Of a stretch of DNA of 64,000 nt, positions 50,276 through 57,998 are shown piece after piece. The stretch lies in the NCBI RefSeq assembly GCF_022828475.1, contig NZ_CP059557.1:2170001-2234000 (forward strand), in the 5' to 3' direction. The DNA comes from Saccharopolyspora gloriosae (lineage in GTDB: Bacteria > Actinomycetota > Actinomycetes > Mycobacteriales > Pseudonocardiaceae). The position numbers were made by a program, and so were the translations under genes. The number at the start of each line of letters is the position of its first letter. Position 1 is the stretch's first letter. The notes below the pieces were generated by a model. That model was given only the letters and a program-made list of their open reading frames with translations, searched no databases and was not told the DNA's origin.

Positions 50276-50975
50276 TCTGAGCACGGTGGACGAGGAAAAG
50301 CTTCGGGCGGAGTGGGAGACGAGGCTCGGCGAGAAGTGGCTCGGCGTCAATGAGTCGCTGGTCTGGGTCTTGTTGCCGGAGCGGGGTTACGTCGGATCGG
50401 TTGTGGCGGGAAAGCTCTCGGTGCCGCACGAGCCCACGTCTGCGGTGCGTCCATGGGCGGGGCAGTTTCCGAAGTGGCCGTCGCCGAGCACGCAGGTGAC
50501 GTCCGGCCAGTACTTGAACGACGAATGGGCTGACGATCCATCGATCATGTGGTGGGTTACGGCTGACACCGTTGAGCACGACGCCGCACGGTTCGCCGAT
50601 CACCTCGCCCCGGCCAGGGGGCACGCTTTGCTGGCCCTTGGAACGACACGACTGGCCGTCGTCGTCGAACAAGGGATGCTCGCAGCGCAGGAGCAGGCCG
50701 AGGACGATGGCAAGGGGTGGTTCGGCCGTGCCCGCTCAGCGGCAGCGCAGGTGCAGAAGGCTGCGGAGGGCTTGACGTCGGGGACTGACGCGAAGGTGCC
50801 GGTTTCGTACTTCGAGGTTCCGCTGACCCGGATCGCGGACATGGACAGGTGCCGTCCGGGAAGGAGCGTCCCGACCTCGGACTTCCTTCGCGTGCGGTTC
50901 GTGGACGGTTCTGCGCTGCTGATCCGCACGATCGAGGCGGGAAGCTTCGCCGGCAAGTTCAACCATGCTCGTTGA
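50268..50975 (+). CDS. Module protein B1, unrecognised
   Basis: 235 residues from the GTG at 50268 (TTGGAG upstream), overlapping A1. Features: EEKLRAEWETRLGEKWLGVNESLVWVLLPERGYVGSVV, a conserved YLNDEWADDPSIMWWVTAD, LLALGTTRLAVVVEQ, the linker GWFGRARSAAAQVQKAAEGL, and a C-terminal PH-like strand block VSYFEVPLTRIADMDRCRPGRS...FLRVRFVDGSALLIRTIEAG (the gap is a short stretch). B2 at 51953 is also exactly 235 residues and shares the W-A-D-D-P and ARSAAAQVQKAAEG blocks. No membrane span. Function unknown. Confidence 0.75.
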   Translation: MPDLSTVDEEKLRAEWETRLGEKWLGVNESLVWVLLPERGYVGSVVAGKLSVPHEPTSAVRPWAGQFPKWPSPSTQVTSGQYLNDEWADDPSIMWWVTADTVEHDAARFADHLAPARGHALLALGTTRLAVVVEQGMLAAQEQAEDDGKGWFGRARSAAAQVQKAAEGLTSGTDAKVPVSYFEVPLTRIADMDRCRPGRSVPTSDFLRVRFVDGSALLIRTIEAGSFAGKFNHAR

Positions 50976-51029
50976 CCTGGTGCCATGAGCGCGAGGTGGT
51001 GAGCCGTCCGTGCTGTGGTGGTCGTTCGC

Positions 51030-51127
51030 GGGGGAACTCGAAGTGTGCGGCGGTGTCTCAAAAGGGCATCGAGCAAGACGTGACGTGCGGATACGACGCG
51101 GGACCTGGCGAGAGTTGTCGCCCCTGA
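51030..51127 (+). pseudogene. Decayed copy of the WXG100-like protein's C-terminal tip
   Basis: In the 250-bp space between B1 and A2, the plus-strand frame ending at 51127 reads AAVSQKGIEQDVTCGYDAGPGESC. It aligns with AVVHEGVEQGVKYGYDKAQDPSSS of the intact protein (49402-49474). At DNA level GGATACGAC and the GAGCA-GTGA framework match. No start or N-terminal part remains. It occupies the same position relative to A2 as the intact tip does to A1, so the duplicated unit was tip-A-B. Confidence 0.5.
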
Positions 51128-51225
51128 TGTATGTGACGCGGTCGGCTGAATCGAGCTCAACGACACGGCTGATGAGTGCGGTCACGAGAGTGGATTCAGG
51201 GCTAGAGGGGGAATAGGGGAATCAG

Positions 51226-51960
51226 ATGTCGGTGTCCAGGGCGCCGGGGGCGTCGCTGTCGGCTCGCCAGTGGTGGTGCGAGCCGGGGGAGCAGGTCGTG
51301 TGGGCGTTGTGGACGCACGGGACGACGTTTCGGGTCGACGGCTGCAACGAGAACGGCTTCCCGAAACCGGGGATGGGCAAGAGGTTCGGGAGTGCGGTCG
51401 GCAAAGCGGGCATCGCGGTGGCGGCGGGGGCGCTGACAGGTGTCTTCGGCGGCGGCGAGGACAGCGGGCGCGTCACTGCTCCGCCGGCGAAGGGGCTCAC
51501 GGTTTTCGGTCCAGGCCCTGAATGCCGGGCGCGTGGTTTGATCAGGTCGGACGTTCCGGAGGGGTATTCGGCCGGGGACGTCCTGTGGGTGCTCACTCCG
51601 AACCGATTAGGAGTCTTGCTATCGCAGCGGATCGAGCCCAAGGACACGGGTCCCGGCGGATGGCGTCAGCTGGGACACGGCTGGGGTGACGTCGGGCGGG
51701 TGCTCGTCGGTGCTTCGCCGGAGGAGTTCGGCAGGAACGTTCCCGGCGCTGCGTTGCGGTCCGATCCGGTAGCGCTCTGGTTCGTGCTCGGGTGCGAGGA
51801 GATCGTGGATTGCCAGGTTACCGGGCCGGAACACCGCCAGACGCAGTGCGCGGTCGTGCTTCGGGACGGTTCTGGTTTTGGGCTGGACGCCCACATGGCC
51901 GCCGACGCGGGCATGATGGCCGACGCGGTGCGGCGCTACTTGAGGGGTGCGCGTGGCTGA
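51226..51960 (+). CDS. Module protein A2, paralogue of A1
   Basis: 244 residues; ATG at 51226 after GGGGAATAGGGG. Aligns end to end with A1: MSVSRAPGASLSARQWWCEPGEQVVWALWTHGTTFRVDG, GKAGIAVAAGALTGVFGGGED, LWVLTPNRLGVLL, GGWRQLGHGWGDVGRVLVG and the C-terminal strands WFVLGCEEIVDCQVTGPEHRQTQCAVVLRDGSGF. Divergence from A1 is moderate, so the duplication is not recent. Overlaps B2 by 8 bp, as A1 does with B1. Function unknown. Confidence 0.75.
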   Translation: MSVSRAPGASLSARQWWCEPGEQVVWALWTHGTTFRVDGCNENGFPKPGMGKRFGSAVGKAGIAVAAGALTGVFGGGEDSGRVTAPPAKGLTVFGPGPECRARGLIRSDVPEGYSAGDVLWVLTPNRLGVLLSQRIEPKDTGPGGWRQLGHGWGDVGRVLVGASPEEFGRNVPGAALRSDPVALWFVLGCEEIVDCQVTGPEHRQTQCAVVLRDGSGFGLDAHMAADAGMMADAVRRYLRGARG

Positions 51961-52660
51961 CTTGTCGGCGTTGGATCAGCAGCTGCTTCGGGAGAAGTGG
52001 GAGGCGAATCTACCTGAGGAGTGGTTGGCCGAGGGTGAGTCGTTGAGCTGGGTTTTGTTGCCGGAGCAGGGTTATATCGGGTCGACGGTGGGTGGTGCGC
52101 ACTGTTTGCCGCACGAGCCGTTGTCCGGTGTTGCTTCGTCTACTGTGGATAGACCTGAGTGGCCGCTGCCGAGCGAGGTGGTCGGTTCCGGCGCGTTCCT
52201 CGACGACGAGTGGGCTGATGATCCCTCTGTGCTGCAGTGGGTGTTCGCCGGGAATGCGGAGCAGGACGCGGTCCGGTTCGGTGACCATGTGGCTGAGATG
52301 CCTGGTTCGGCGTTCGTGGTGTTGAGTTCGTCGAGGTTGGCCGTGGTGGTCGAGCAGGGCAAGATCGCGGAGCCTGCTGGGGCGGAGCCGGAGGGCAAGG
52401 GCTGGTTGGGCAAGGCGCGGTCGGCGGCCGCGCAGGTGCAGAAGGCGGCGGAGGGGATCACCGCTCGCAAGGACGCGAAGGCGGCGGTGTCGTACCACGA
52501 GGTTCCGTTGTCGCGGATCGCCTCGATGAGCTGGGCGCCGTTGGGGCGGAGCATCCCGCGTTCCCCGTTCTTGCGCGTCGATTTCGCCGACGGTTCCTGC
52601 CTGTTCATCCGCGATCGTGCCGCCGAGGCCAACGCGCACAAGTTCCCGGGCGGACGTTGA
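51953..52660 (+). CDS. Module protein B2, paralogue of B1
   Basis: 235 residues from the GTG at 51953 (GAGGGG 5 nt upstream). Aligned with B1 throughout: LLREKWEANLPEEWLAEGESLSWVLLPEQGYIGSTVGG, FLDDEWADDPSVLQWVFAGN, FVVLSSSRLAVVVEQGKI, GWLGKARSAAAQVQKAAEGITARKDAKAAVSYHEVPLSRIASM, FLRVDFADGSCLFIRDRA. The middle and C-terminal blocks are better conserved than the first third. Ends the WXG100-like locus; an inverted repeat follows at 52688-52798. Confidence 0.75.
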   Translation: MADLSALDQQLLREKWEANLPEEWLAEGESLSWVLLPEQGYIGSTVGGAHCLPHEPLSGVASSTVDRPEWPLPSEVVGSGAFLDDEWADDPSVLQWVFAGNAEQDAVRFGDHVAEMPGSAFVVLSSSRLAVVVEQGKIAEPAGAEPEGKGWLGKARSAAAQVQKAAEGITARKDAKAAVSYHEVPLSRIASMSWAPLGRSIPRSPFLRVDFADGSCLFIRDRAAEANAHKFPGGR

Positions 52661-52687
52661 GCAACGCGGCCGCAGCGGTGGAACTCA

Positions 52688-52798
52688 GGTGAATGCCTCC
52701 GTTGACCACTGGGATCGGTCAAAGGAGGGCCATCACCTTGCGGGGGCGTGCGAGTGAAACGACCCATTCGACCGATGTGGTCAAAAGAGGCATTCACC
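52688..52798. repeat. 20-nt inverted repeat pair after the A2-B2 module
   Basis: GGTGAATGCCTCCGTTGACC (52688-52707) faces GGTCAAAAGAGGCATTCACC (52779-52798), 18 of 20 positions complementary, 71 bp apart. An extra degenerate copy of the right arm (GGTCAAAGGAGGGCCATCACC-like) begins at about 52717. Together they can fold as alternative hairpins. Confidence 0.6.
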
Positions 52799-52913
52799 GC
52801 ACGGCGTCAGCTGAGGGAGCGTTCTCCGATTCCCGCTGGCCGGCACGCCATGAACTATCCATAGTGGACAAATTTTTCACCTGCCAGGCGGGGACCGAAT
52901 GGTTCCCGCCTGG

Positions 52914-54293
52914 TCAGGGCCTCGGAGTCTTGCCGTCCGGATTCCCGGATCCGGACGGTGCGCTCAACGGAACTCGCACCGTGAAGTGCGCGCCGCGCCC
53001 GGAGTCGTTGATGACCACCGTGCCGTGGTGCATGTCCGCGATCTCGCGGACCAGTGCCAGGCCGAGCCCGGAGCCGCCCTGTTCGCGAGTGCGGGCGGTG
53101 TCCAGGCGGGCGAACCGCTCGAAGACCTGATCGCGGAACTCGGCCGGGATGCCGGGTCCGTCGTCGACGACGTCGAGCCGTGCGCTCGCACCTTCGGCGC
53201 GCAGGCGGATCGCGACCCGGTGTTCGGCGTGCGTTTCGGCGTTGTCCAGCAGGTTCGTGATCAGCCGGGCGAGGTGCGTGCGGTGCCCCTCGATCACGAT
53301 GCCGGGTTCGACGTCGACGTCGCGGTGGAGTTCGGCAGGCGCGCGGCGGGTGATGGTGTCGGCCGCCAGCGAACTCAGGTCGAGCGTATCGCCCGTGGTG
53401 GGAGTGGTGCCGTCGATCCTGGCCAGTGCCAGCAGATCCGAGGTGAGCCGCTCCAACCGGTCGAGATCTTCGAGGGTTCCGGCGGCGATCGTCGGCCAGT
53501 GCGCGCGGTCCGGGTGCGCCTGCGCCACTTCCAGCGGCGTGCGCAGCGCGGCCAGCGGGCTGCGCAGCTCGTGCGAGGCGTCGGCGACGAACCGCCGCTG
53601 CCGCCGCACCGAATCGTCGAGCCGGTCCAAGGTGTCGTTGAGCGTCGTGGCGAGCCGCGCTATCTCGTCGCCGCTGGCCGGGACCGGCATGCGCCCGCGG
53701 AGGTCCTGGGCGGACAGCCGGGTGAACTCGTGGCGGATCGCTTCCACGGGACGAAGCGCGCGGCCGGTGCTGAACCAGGTCAGCGCCGCCACCAGGACCA
53801 GCAACACCGGTGCTCCGAGCAGCAGTCCCGTCGTCGCCGCGCTGGTGGCTTGTTCCACCGAGCGGGTGGAGGCGCTGGCGATGAGCGTGCGGTCGCCGAG
53901 GGGAGTCGACACCGTCGTCGTCGCGGTGAGGCGGGCGTCGGTGTTCAGCGGTACCACGGCCCGAGCGGGCGGCGTTCGGGCCGACTGCGACGGGATGGGG
54001 TTCGCGGGCACGGACGGCTCGGCGAGGTCTTCCTCCGATGCCGGCGGCGCGGGCATCATTCGCACCGACACCGAGCCCGCGGGAGCGGGCAACGCCGAAC
54101 CCACCTGCACCGCGCGGCCCGCTTCGGTGAGTTGGCCGCGCAGCGCGGCGTCGAGGTCCTCGGTGAGCCTGCCGTGCAGGTATCCCAGCAGGAACCAGCC
54201 GATGGCGACGGTGGCGACCGCGACGATTCCGGTGGCCGCGAGCGTGGTGCGGGCGCGGATCGACGCGCGGCGCCGCAGCGGCCGGTCACGCAT
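52914..54293 (-). CDS. Sensor histidine kinase (EnvZ/CusS-like, HAMP-HisKA-HATPase)
   Basis: 459 residues. TM1 at about 17-39, an extracytoplasmic domain rich in Pro/Ala (GSVSVRMMPAPPASEEDLAEPS), TM2 at about 153-175, HAMP (RALRPVEAIRHEFTRLSAQDLRGRMPVPASGDEIARL), H-box FVADASHELRSPLAALRTPLE, N-box LITNLLDNAETHA, G-boxes DDGPGIP and GSGLGLALVREIA. ATG at 54293 overlaps the regulator stop by 8 bp. Signal unknown; the divergent secreted protein at 55100 is a possible regulon member or sensed partner. Confidence 0.92.
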   Translation of the reverse strand: MRDRPLRRRASIRARTTLAATGIVAVATVAIGWFLLGYLHGRLTEDLDAALRGQLTEAGRAVQVGSALPAPAGSVSVRMMPAPPASEEDLAEPSVPANPIPSQSARTPPARAVVPLNTDARLTATTTVSTPLGDRTLIASASTRSVEQATSAATTGLLLGAPVLLVLVAALTWFSTGRALRPVEAIRHEFTRLSAQDLRGRMPVPASGDEIARLATTLNDTLDRLDDSVRRQRRFVADASHELRSPLAALRTPLEVAQAHPDRAHWPTIAAGTLEDLDRLERLTSDLLALARIDGTTPTTGDTLDLSSLAADTITRRAPAELHRDVDVEPGIVIEGHRTHLARLITNLLDNAETHAEHRVAIRLRAEGASARLDVVDDGPGIPAEFRDQVFERFARLDTARTREQGGSGLGLALVREIADMHHGTVVINDSGRGAHFTVRVPLSAPSGSGNPDGKTPRP

Positions 54294-54972
54294 CGCTGCC
54301 GCCGTCGGCGACGAGCTGGTAGCCGTGGCCGCGCACGGTGCGGATGCTGTGCCGCCCGAACGGGCTGTCGATCTTCCGGCGCAACGCGCTGATGTGCACC
54401 TCGATCAGGTTGACGTCGGGATCGGCGGCGAAGTCCCAGCCGCTCTCCAGCAACCGCCGCTTCGACACGACCTGGCCTTGGCCGCGGGCGAGCAGTTCGA
54501 GCACCGCGAACTCCTTGCTGGTCAACGAGATCTCCCGCTCGCCACGGGAACAGCTCCGCCGCGCCGGGTCCAGCACCAGGTCCCCGGCGCGCAGCAGCGG
54601 CGGGCGGGCCGTGGCGCGGCGCCGGATCACGTTGCGCAGCCGGGCGAGCAGCACCACGTACGAGAACGGTTTCGTCACGTAGTCGTCGGCACCCGCGTCC
54701 AGCGCTTCCGCCTCGTCGTACTCGCCGTCCTTCGCGGTGAGCATGATGATCGGCGTCCAGTTCTCCGCCGCGCGAAGCCGGGCGCACACCCGATATCCGT
54801 TCAGGCCGGGAAGCATGATGTCGAGCAGGATGGCCGCGTACTCGTGGTCCGCGGCGTGCCGCAGCGCTTCGTTGCCGTCGCCGGTGACGTCCACCGCCCA
54901 GCCTTCGGCTTCCAGCCCGGTGCGCAGAGCCTCCGCGACGCGACGTTCATCTTCCACGACGAGCACCCGCAT
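54286..54972 (-). CDS. OmpR-family response regulator
   Basis: 228 residues from the ATG at 54972 (MRVLVVEDERRVAEALRTGL). Phospho-acceptor Asp51 in ILLDIMLPGLNGY, switch Thr in IIMLTAKDG, Lys in DDYVTKPFSYVVLLARL. Winged-helix output: REISLTSKEFAVLELLARGQGQVVSKRRLLESGWDFAADPDVNLIEVHISALRRKIDSPFGRHSIRTVRGHGYQLV. Upstream of, and overlapping, its kinase gene. A dyad and TTCAG direct repeat 20-50 bp upstream of its start is the likely autoregulatory site. Confidence 0.93.
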   Translation of the reverse strand: MRVLVVEDERRVAEALRTGLEAEGWAVDVTGDGNEALRHAADHEYAAILLDIMLPGLNGYRVCARLRAAENWTPIIMLTAKDGEYDEAEALDAGADDYVTKPFSYVVLLARLRNVIRRRATARPPLLRAGDLVLDPARRSCSRGEREISLTSKEFAVLELLARGQGQVVSKRRLLESGWDFAADPDVNLIEVHISALRRKIDSPFGRHSIRTVRGHGYQLVADGGSDA

Positions 54973-54991
54973 GTGGATCAGCATGCCACCT

Positions 54992-55021
54992 GATCCTGAA
55001 GTGATCTTCAGGATCGTTCAG
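54992..55021. promoter_or_regulatory. Candidate OmpR-type operator in the divergent promoter
   Basis: Inverted repeat GATCCTGAAG-TGAT-CTTCAGGATC (54992-55015) overlaps a direct repeat TTCAG (55007-55011 and 55017-55021, 10 bp apart, one helical turn). It lies between the response regulator and the secreted protein gene. Confidence 0.65.
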
Positions 55022-55099
55022 CTCCACTACAGCGAACCTCGGCATCGTTGTCCTCGTCGCGGGAACACCGCGGCGCAGCCGACGCAGAGGAGTTCAGGA

Positions 55100-55537
55100 A
55101 TGCAGAACAAGCGAATCGCCATCGCAGTGGCGGCCGGCGCCGTCGTGCTCGGCCTCGCCGGAACGGGGACGGCCATCGCGACCTCCGGCGAGTCCGCTCA
55201 GGAGCCCAAGCCCACCGCTGCGGCGCCGTCGGACTCGACCCCTGCGGGCGAGCGCATGGCCTGCGCGATCACGGGCGTGGACACGGCGCCCGTGCGGCAG
55301 GGGCCGCGAGAGACCGTTCCGGTTCCGGAGGGTGCGCAGACGGTTCCCGCGCGGCAGGGCGAGCGGGGAGAGGCCGTTCCGGCCCCGCAGGGCTCGACGC
55401 CTCCGGCGGAGGGCGTGGAGTGCGTGCCCCTGCCCGAGGGCGCGAGGATCGTCCCGGGCAAGCAGGTCGAGACGCGGCCCGCGGCCGAGGCTCCGGAAGG
55501 CGCGGAATCCGTTCCCGCCCAGCAGGCGCGGCCCTGA
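55100..55537 (+). CDS. Small secreted Pro/Gln-rich repeat protein, unrecognised
   Basis: 145 residues from the ATG at 55100, after GAGGAG. Signal peptide MQNKRIAIAVAAGAVVLGLAGTGTAIA. The mature part is low in complexity, with imperfect repeats of the form V-P-x-P-E-G-A followed by V-P-x-x-Q (VPVPEGAQTVPARQ, AVPAPQGSTPPAEG, VPLPEGARIVPGKQ, PEGAESVPAQQ), and has two cysteines (54 and 108) that may form a disulfide. No family recognised. Divergent from the two-component system and close to its operator-like site, so probably regulated by it. A strong terminator follows at once. Confidence 0.75.
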   Translation: MQNKRIAIAVAAGAVVLGLAGTGTAIATSGESAQEPKPTAAAPSDSTPAGERMACAITGVDTAPVRQGPRETVPVPEGAQTVPARQGERGEAVPAPQGSTPPAEGVECVPLPEGARIVPGKQVETRPAAEAPEGAESVPAQQARP

Positions 55538-55543
55538 CCGGCC

Positions 55544-55573
55544 GGTGGCGGGGAGGGAACCCTCCCCGCCACC
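55544..55573. terminator. Bidirectional terminator
   Basis: GGTGGCGGGGAGGG pairs perfectly with CCCTCCCCGCCACC (14 bp, 2-nt centre) between the convergent stops at 55537 and 55581. Confidence 0.8.
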
Positions 55574-55580
55574 GCGCGGT

Positions 55581-56201
55581 TCACTCGAAGCGGCTGGTGT
55601 CGCCCGCGCCGCGGCGCACGATTTCGGCTTCACCACCGGAGAAATCGATGACCGTCGTCGGTTCGGTACCGCAGTCACCGGAATCCAGCACCGCGTCCAC
55701 CACGTGATCGAGCCGTTCTTTGATGTCCCAGCCCTGCGTCAGCGGTTCTTCCTCGTCGGGCAGCAGCAGCGTGCTCGACAGCAGCGGCTCACCCAGCTGC
55801 GCCAGCAGCGCCTGCGCGGTGACGTGCTCCGGAATGCGGATGCCCACCGTCTTCTTCTTCGGGTGCATCAACCGGCGCGGCACTTCCTTGGTGGCCGGGA
55901 GGATGAAGGTGTAGCTGCCCGGCGTGCTCGCCTTGATCGCGCGGAACACCGAGTTGTCGATGTGCACGAACTGGCCCAGCTGGGCGAAGTTCTCGCACAC
56001 CAGGGTGAAGTGGTGCCGGTCGTCGAGCTTGCGGATGGTCTTGATCCGCTCCACGCCGTCCTTGTTGTCCAGCCCGGTCCCCAAGGCGAAGCAGGAGTCC
56101 GTCGGATACACGATCACCCCGTCGGATCGGATGATGTCGACCGCCTGGCCGAGCGTGCGGCGCTGCGGATTGTCCGGGTGCACGTCGTAGTACCTCGCCA
56201 T
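55581..56201 (-). CDS. Sua5/YciO/YrdC-family protein (L-threonylcarbamoyladenylate synthase-like)
   Basis: 206 residues. The YrdC fold is visible: QAVDIIRSDGVIVYPTDSCFALGTGLDNKDGVERIKTIRKLDDRHHFTLVCENFAQLGQFVHIDNSVFRAIKASTPGSYTFILPATKEVPRRLMHPKKKTVGIRIPEHVTAQALLAQLGEPLLSSTLLLPDEEEPLTQ. Closest in layout to YciO (the DRHHFTLVC and KKKTVGIRIPEH forms) rather than the tRNA t6A enzyme TsaC/Sua5 normally found next to prmC. It is therefore possibly a paralogue that does not carry the essential t6A role. Double-stranded RNA binding is known for the fold. Confidence 0.87.
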   Translation of the reverse strand: MARYYDVHPDNPQRRTLGQAVDIIRSDGVIVYPTDSCFALGTGLDNKDGVERIKTIRKLDDRHHFTLVCENFAQLGQFVHIDNSVFRAIKASTPGSYTFILPATKEVPRRLMHPKKKTVGIRIPEHVTAQALLAQLGEPLLSSTLLLPDEEEPLTQGWDIKERLDHVVDAVLDSGDCGTEPTTVIDFSGGEAEIVRRGAGDTSRFE

Positions 56202-56469
56202 CCACCGAGCCTAGGATCACCCGGCGCTTTCCGACAGCCCGCCCCCGGGACGGCGCAAGCGTCGCGTCCGACGGGCCGCGTCCGAACGGCCTGTTCGTGA
56301 TGACCCGATAGCGCTGGATGTGCGAGATCCCAGTCCCATGGCGTCAGCGACGAACATCTCGACTGGTCTGATCGAGCGGCCACCAGAGCGGTGATCGTGG
56401 TAGGCGGATCTTGTTGGCCTTCTGCCTCGGCCGTACCGTCCGTTTCAATCACGGAGGGGGCACGGCATC

Positions 56470-57921
56470 GTGGATTTCAGTGAGGTGATGCGGGCGCTGA
56501 GCGCGCAGGGAAATCTGGAGTTGGTGTCTTCTCCGGACTTCGCCACCAAGGTGGATCGGGCCGCGTGGCGCTTGTCGCTGGAGAAACCGATTTACAAGGC
56601 CCGGAAGCGTCCTTGCTCGGTCCAGCTCCCGAACCCTCCTTTTCTTTCGACCGCCCCGATGCACGTGCTTCACGAAGTCGGGGTGGCGACCAGCTTCTTC
56701 GATGACCCTGTTTTCGCCGACGCGGCACGGCTCTGGGCGCAGCTGCGATACTGCGCCACGCTGATCCCGGAGAACGGCCGGATGGCGCTATCTGCGGAGG
56801 CCGCCGGCTCCGTCGTGCATCACCACAAAGTAGCCCAGTCGGAATATTTGGGAATCGGCTTGGCCCTCGTCGTGACGCGCCACCTGCTGGGCATGAAGTA
56901 TCCGGGTCTGGTGTTCCGGGTTGTGGACGCCGATGTCGCCCTGCGATCGGGCCTTCCCGGAGTGGGAGACGTGCGGTTGGTGGAAGGAATCCAGACGCGC
57001 CCGGACTACTTCATGGTCGGCTACCCGAGGAACGGCGGTCCGGTGAAGATCGTCGTTTTGGAGTGCAAGGGAAACCACGGAGTCGAGTCTCAGGCGGTCC
57101 GGCAGCTCGCCAAAGCGTGCGTCCAGGTGCGGTCGATCGAGATCGAAGGACAGCAGAATTTGACCTCGTACATGGTCGCTTCACGCTTGCAGCAGGCCGG
57201 GATCACCGTGTACGTGATCGACCCGCCCGGGGATGACGAGGTGTGGTCGGGGACCGCCGACGAGCTTGAACGGGAGCTGAACGAGGGCTTGGGCGAGTTG
57301 CCGGAACCCTTCACCTCACAACGTCGCGAGCCCGGCCGACCTGCCGAACAACCCAGCGAGGTGGACGACGAGGGGGAGCCGTCCCTCTTCGACGACTTGG
57401 TCGCAGCCGAGCCCGAGACGGAGGATCCGTTCGAGCCGCCGCTTCCGGAAGAGGCCAGGGTGATCAAGATCCCGCGAGCCAGCCGGAAGTGGTTCTCCCA
57501 GACCCTCGCCCGATGCGCTGCAGCCTCGGCGCTGCTGTTCGCCGGGGCCAGCCGAGCCGCGTCCGCCTACCGTCCGCCGCCATCGCGGACGGCTGAGCAG
57601 AGGCTTCCCGATATCGGTGAACAACAGCGGGACGAGGTACCGGACACGGCCGAGAGGTACGAGCTCGACGGCGGATTGCGCGTGACCGGCACCCGGTCCG
57701 AACTGCCACTGCCGAACGGCGGGCGTTTCGTGGTCTACCGGGGACTCGAATCTGGCTTGTACGCACAGCTCAGGGATCAACGGCTCGGTTCCTACCTCCG
57801 TTCGGCGCCCGAGGTCGGGGCGCGCTGGCGGAACGCCTTCCACGCTGAGGAAGACGCCCGCGACGCGATCTCCATTGGAGCCGACGGCACCGTCCTCGCG
57901 ATGTCCTTAGAACCGGGTTGA
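56470..57921 (+). CDS. Unrecognised protein with a PD-(D/E)XK nuclease-like core
   Basis: 483 residues from the GTG at 56470 (GGAGGGGG upstream). Residues 110-220 fit a PD-(D/E)XK fold: Glu125 in QSEYLGIGLALVVTRHLL, RPDYFMVG (Asp179), KIVVLECKGNHG (Glu198, Lys200) and SQAVRQLAKACVQV (Gln212). After a Glu/Pro-rich linker (about 270-330) comes a short hydrophobic helix (about 345-362) and a C-terminal domain with RFVVYRGLESGLYAQLRDQRLGSYLRSAPEVG. Codon use is less GC-extreme than in neighbouring genes. A stand-alone gene; DNA damage, defence or self-regulation roles are all open. Confidence 0.65.
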   Translation: MDFSEVMRALSAQGNLELVSSPDFATKVDRAAWRLSLEKPIYKARKRPCSVQLPNPPFLSTAPMHVLHEVGVATSFFDDPVFADAARLWAQLRYCATLIPENGRMALSAEAAGSVVHHHKVAQSEYLGIGLALVVTRHLLGMKYPGLVFRVVDADVALRSGLPGVGDVRLVEGIQTRPDYFMVGYPRNGGPVKIVVLECKGNHGVESQAVRQLAKACVQVRSIEIEGQQNLTSYMVASRLQQAGITVYVIDPPGDDEVWSGTADELERELNEGLGELPEPFTSQRREPGRPAEQPSEVDDEGEPSLFDDLVAAEPETEDPFEPPLPEEARVIKIPRASRKWFSQTLARCAAASALLFAGASRAASAYRPPPSRTAEQRLPDIGEQQRDEVPDTAERYELDGGLRVTGTRSELPLPNGGRFVVYRGLESGLYAQLRDQRLGSYLRSAPEVGARWRNAFHAEEDARDAISIGADGTVLAMSLEPG

Positions 57922-57952
57922 CGGCCGGCACCTCGAACCCCACCGCACATGA

Positions 57953-57986
57953 CGCCGGGCCGCCCGAACGATCGGGCGGCCCGGCG
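57953..57986. terminator. Bidirectional terminator
   Basis: CGCCGGGCCGCCCGA-ACGA-TCGGGCGGCCCGGCG, a perfect 15-bp stem with a 4-nt loop, between convergent stops at 57921 and 57999. Confidence 0.85.
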
Positions 57987-57998
57987 ATGCGTGGCGGT

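Noticed and set aside
47826-52660. Full type VII secretion (ESX) locus
   Set aside because: No EccC-type ATPase, EccB/D/E, mycosin or paired small WXG100 genes occur in the window; only the WXG100-like protein and its modules are present.
56283-56297. LexA-like box CGAAC-GGCCT-GTTCG upstream of the PD-(D/E)XK-like gene
   Set aside because: The spacer is 5 bp, whereas the actinobacterial SOS box needs 4, and it lies about 170 bp from the start; SOS control is not supported.
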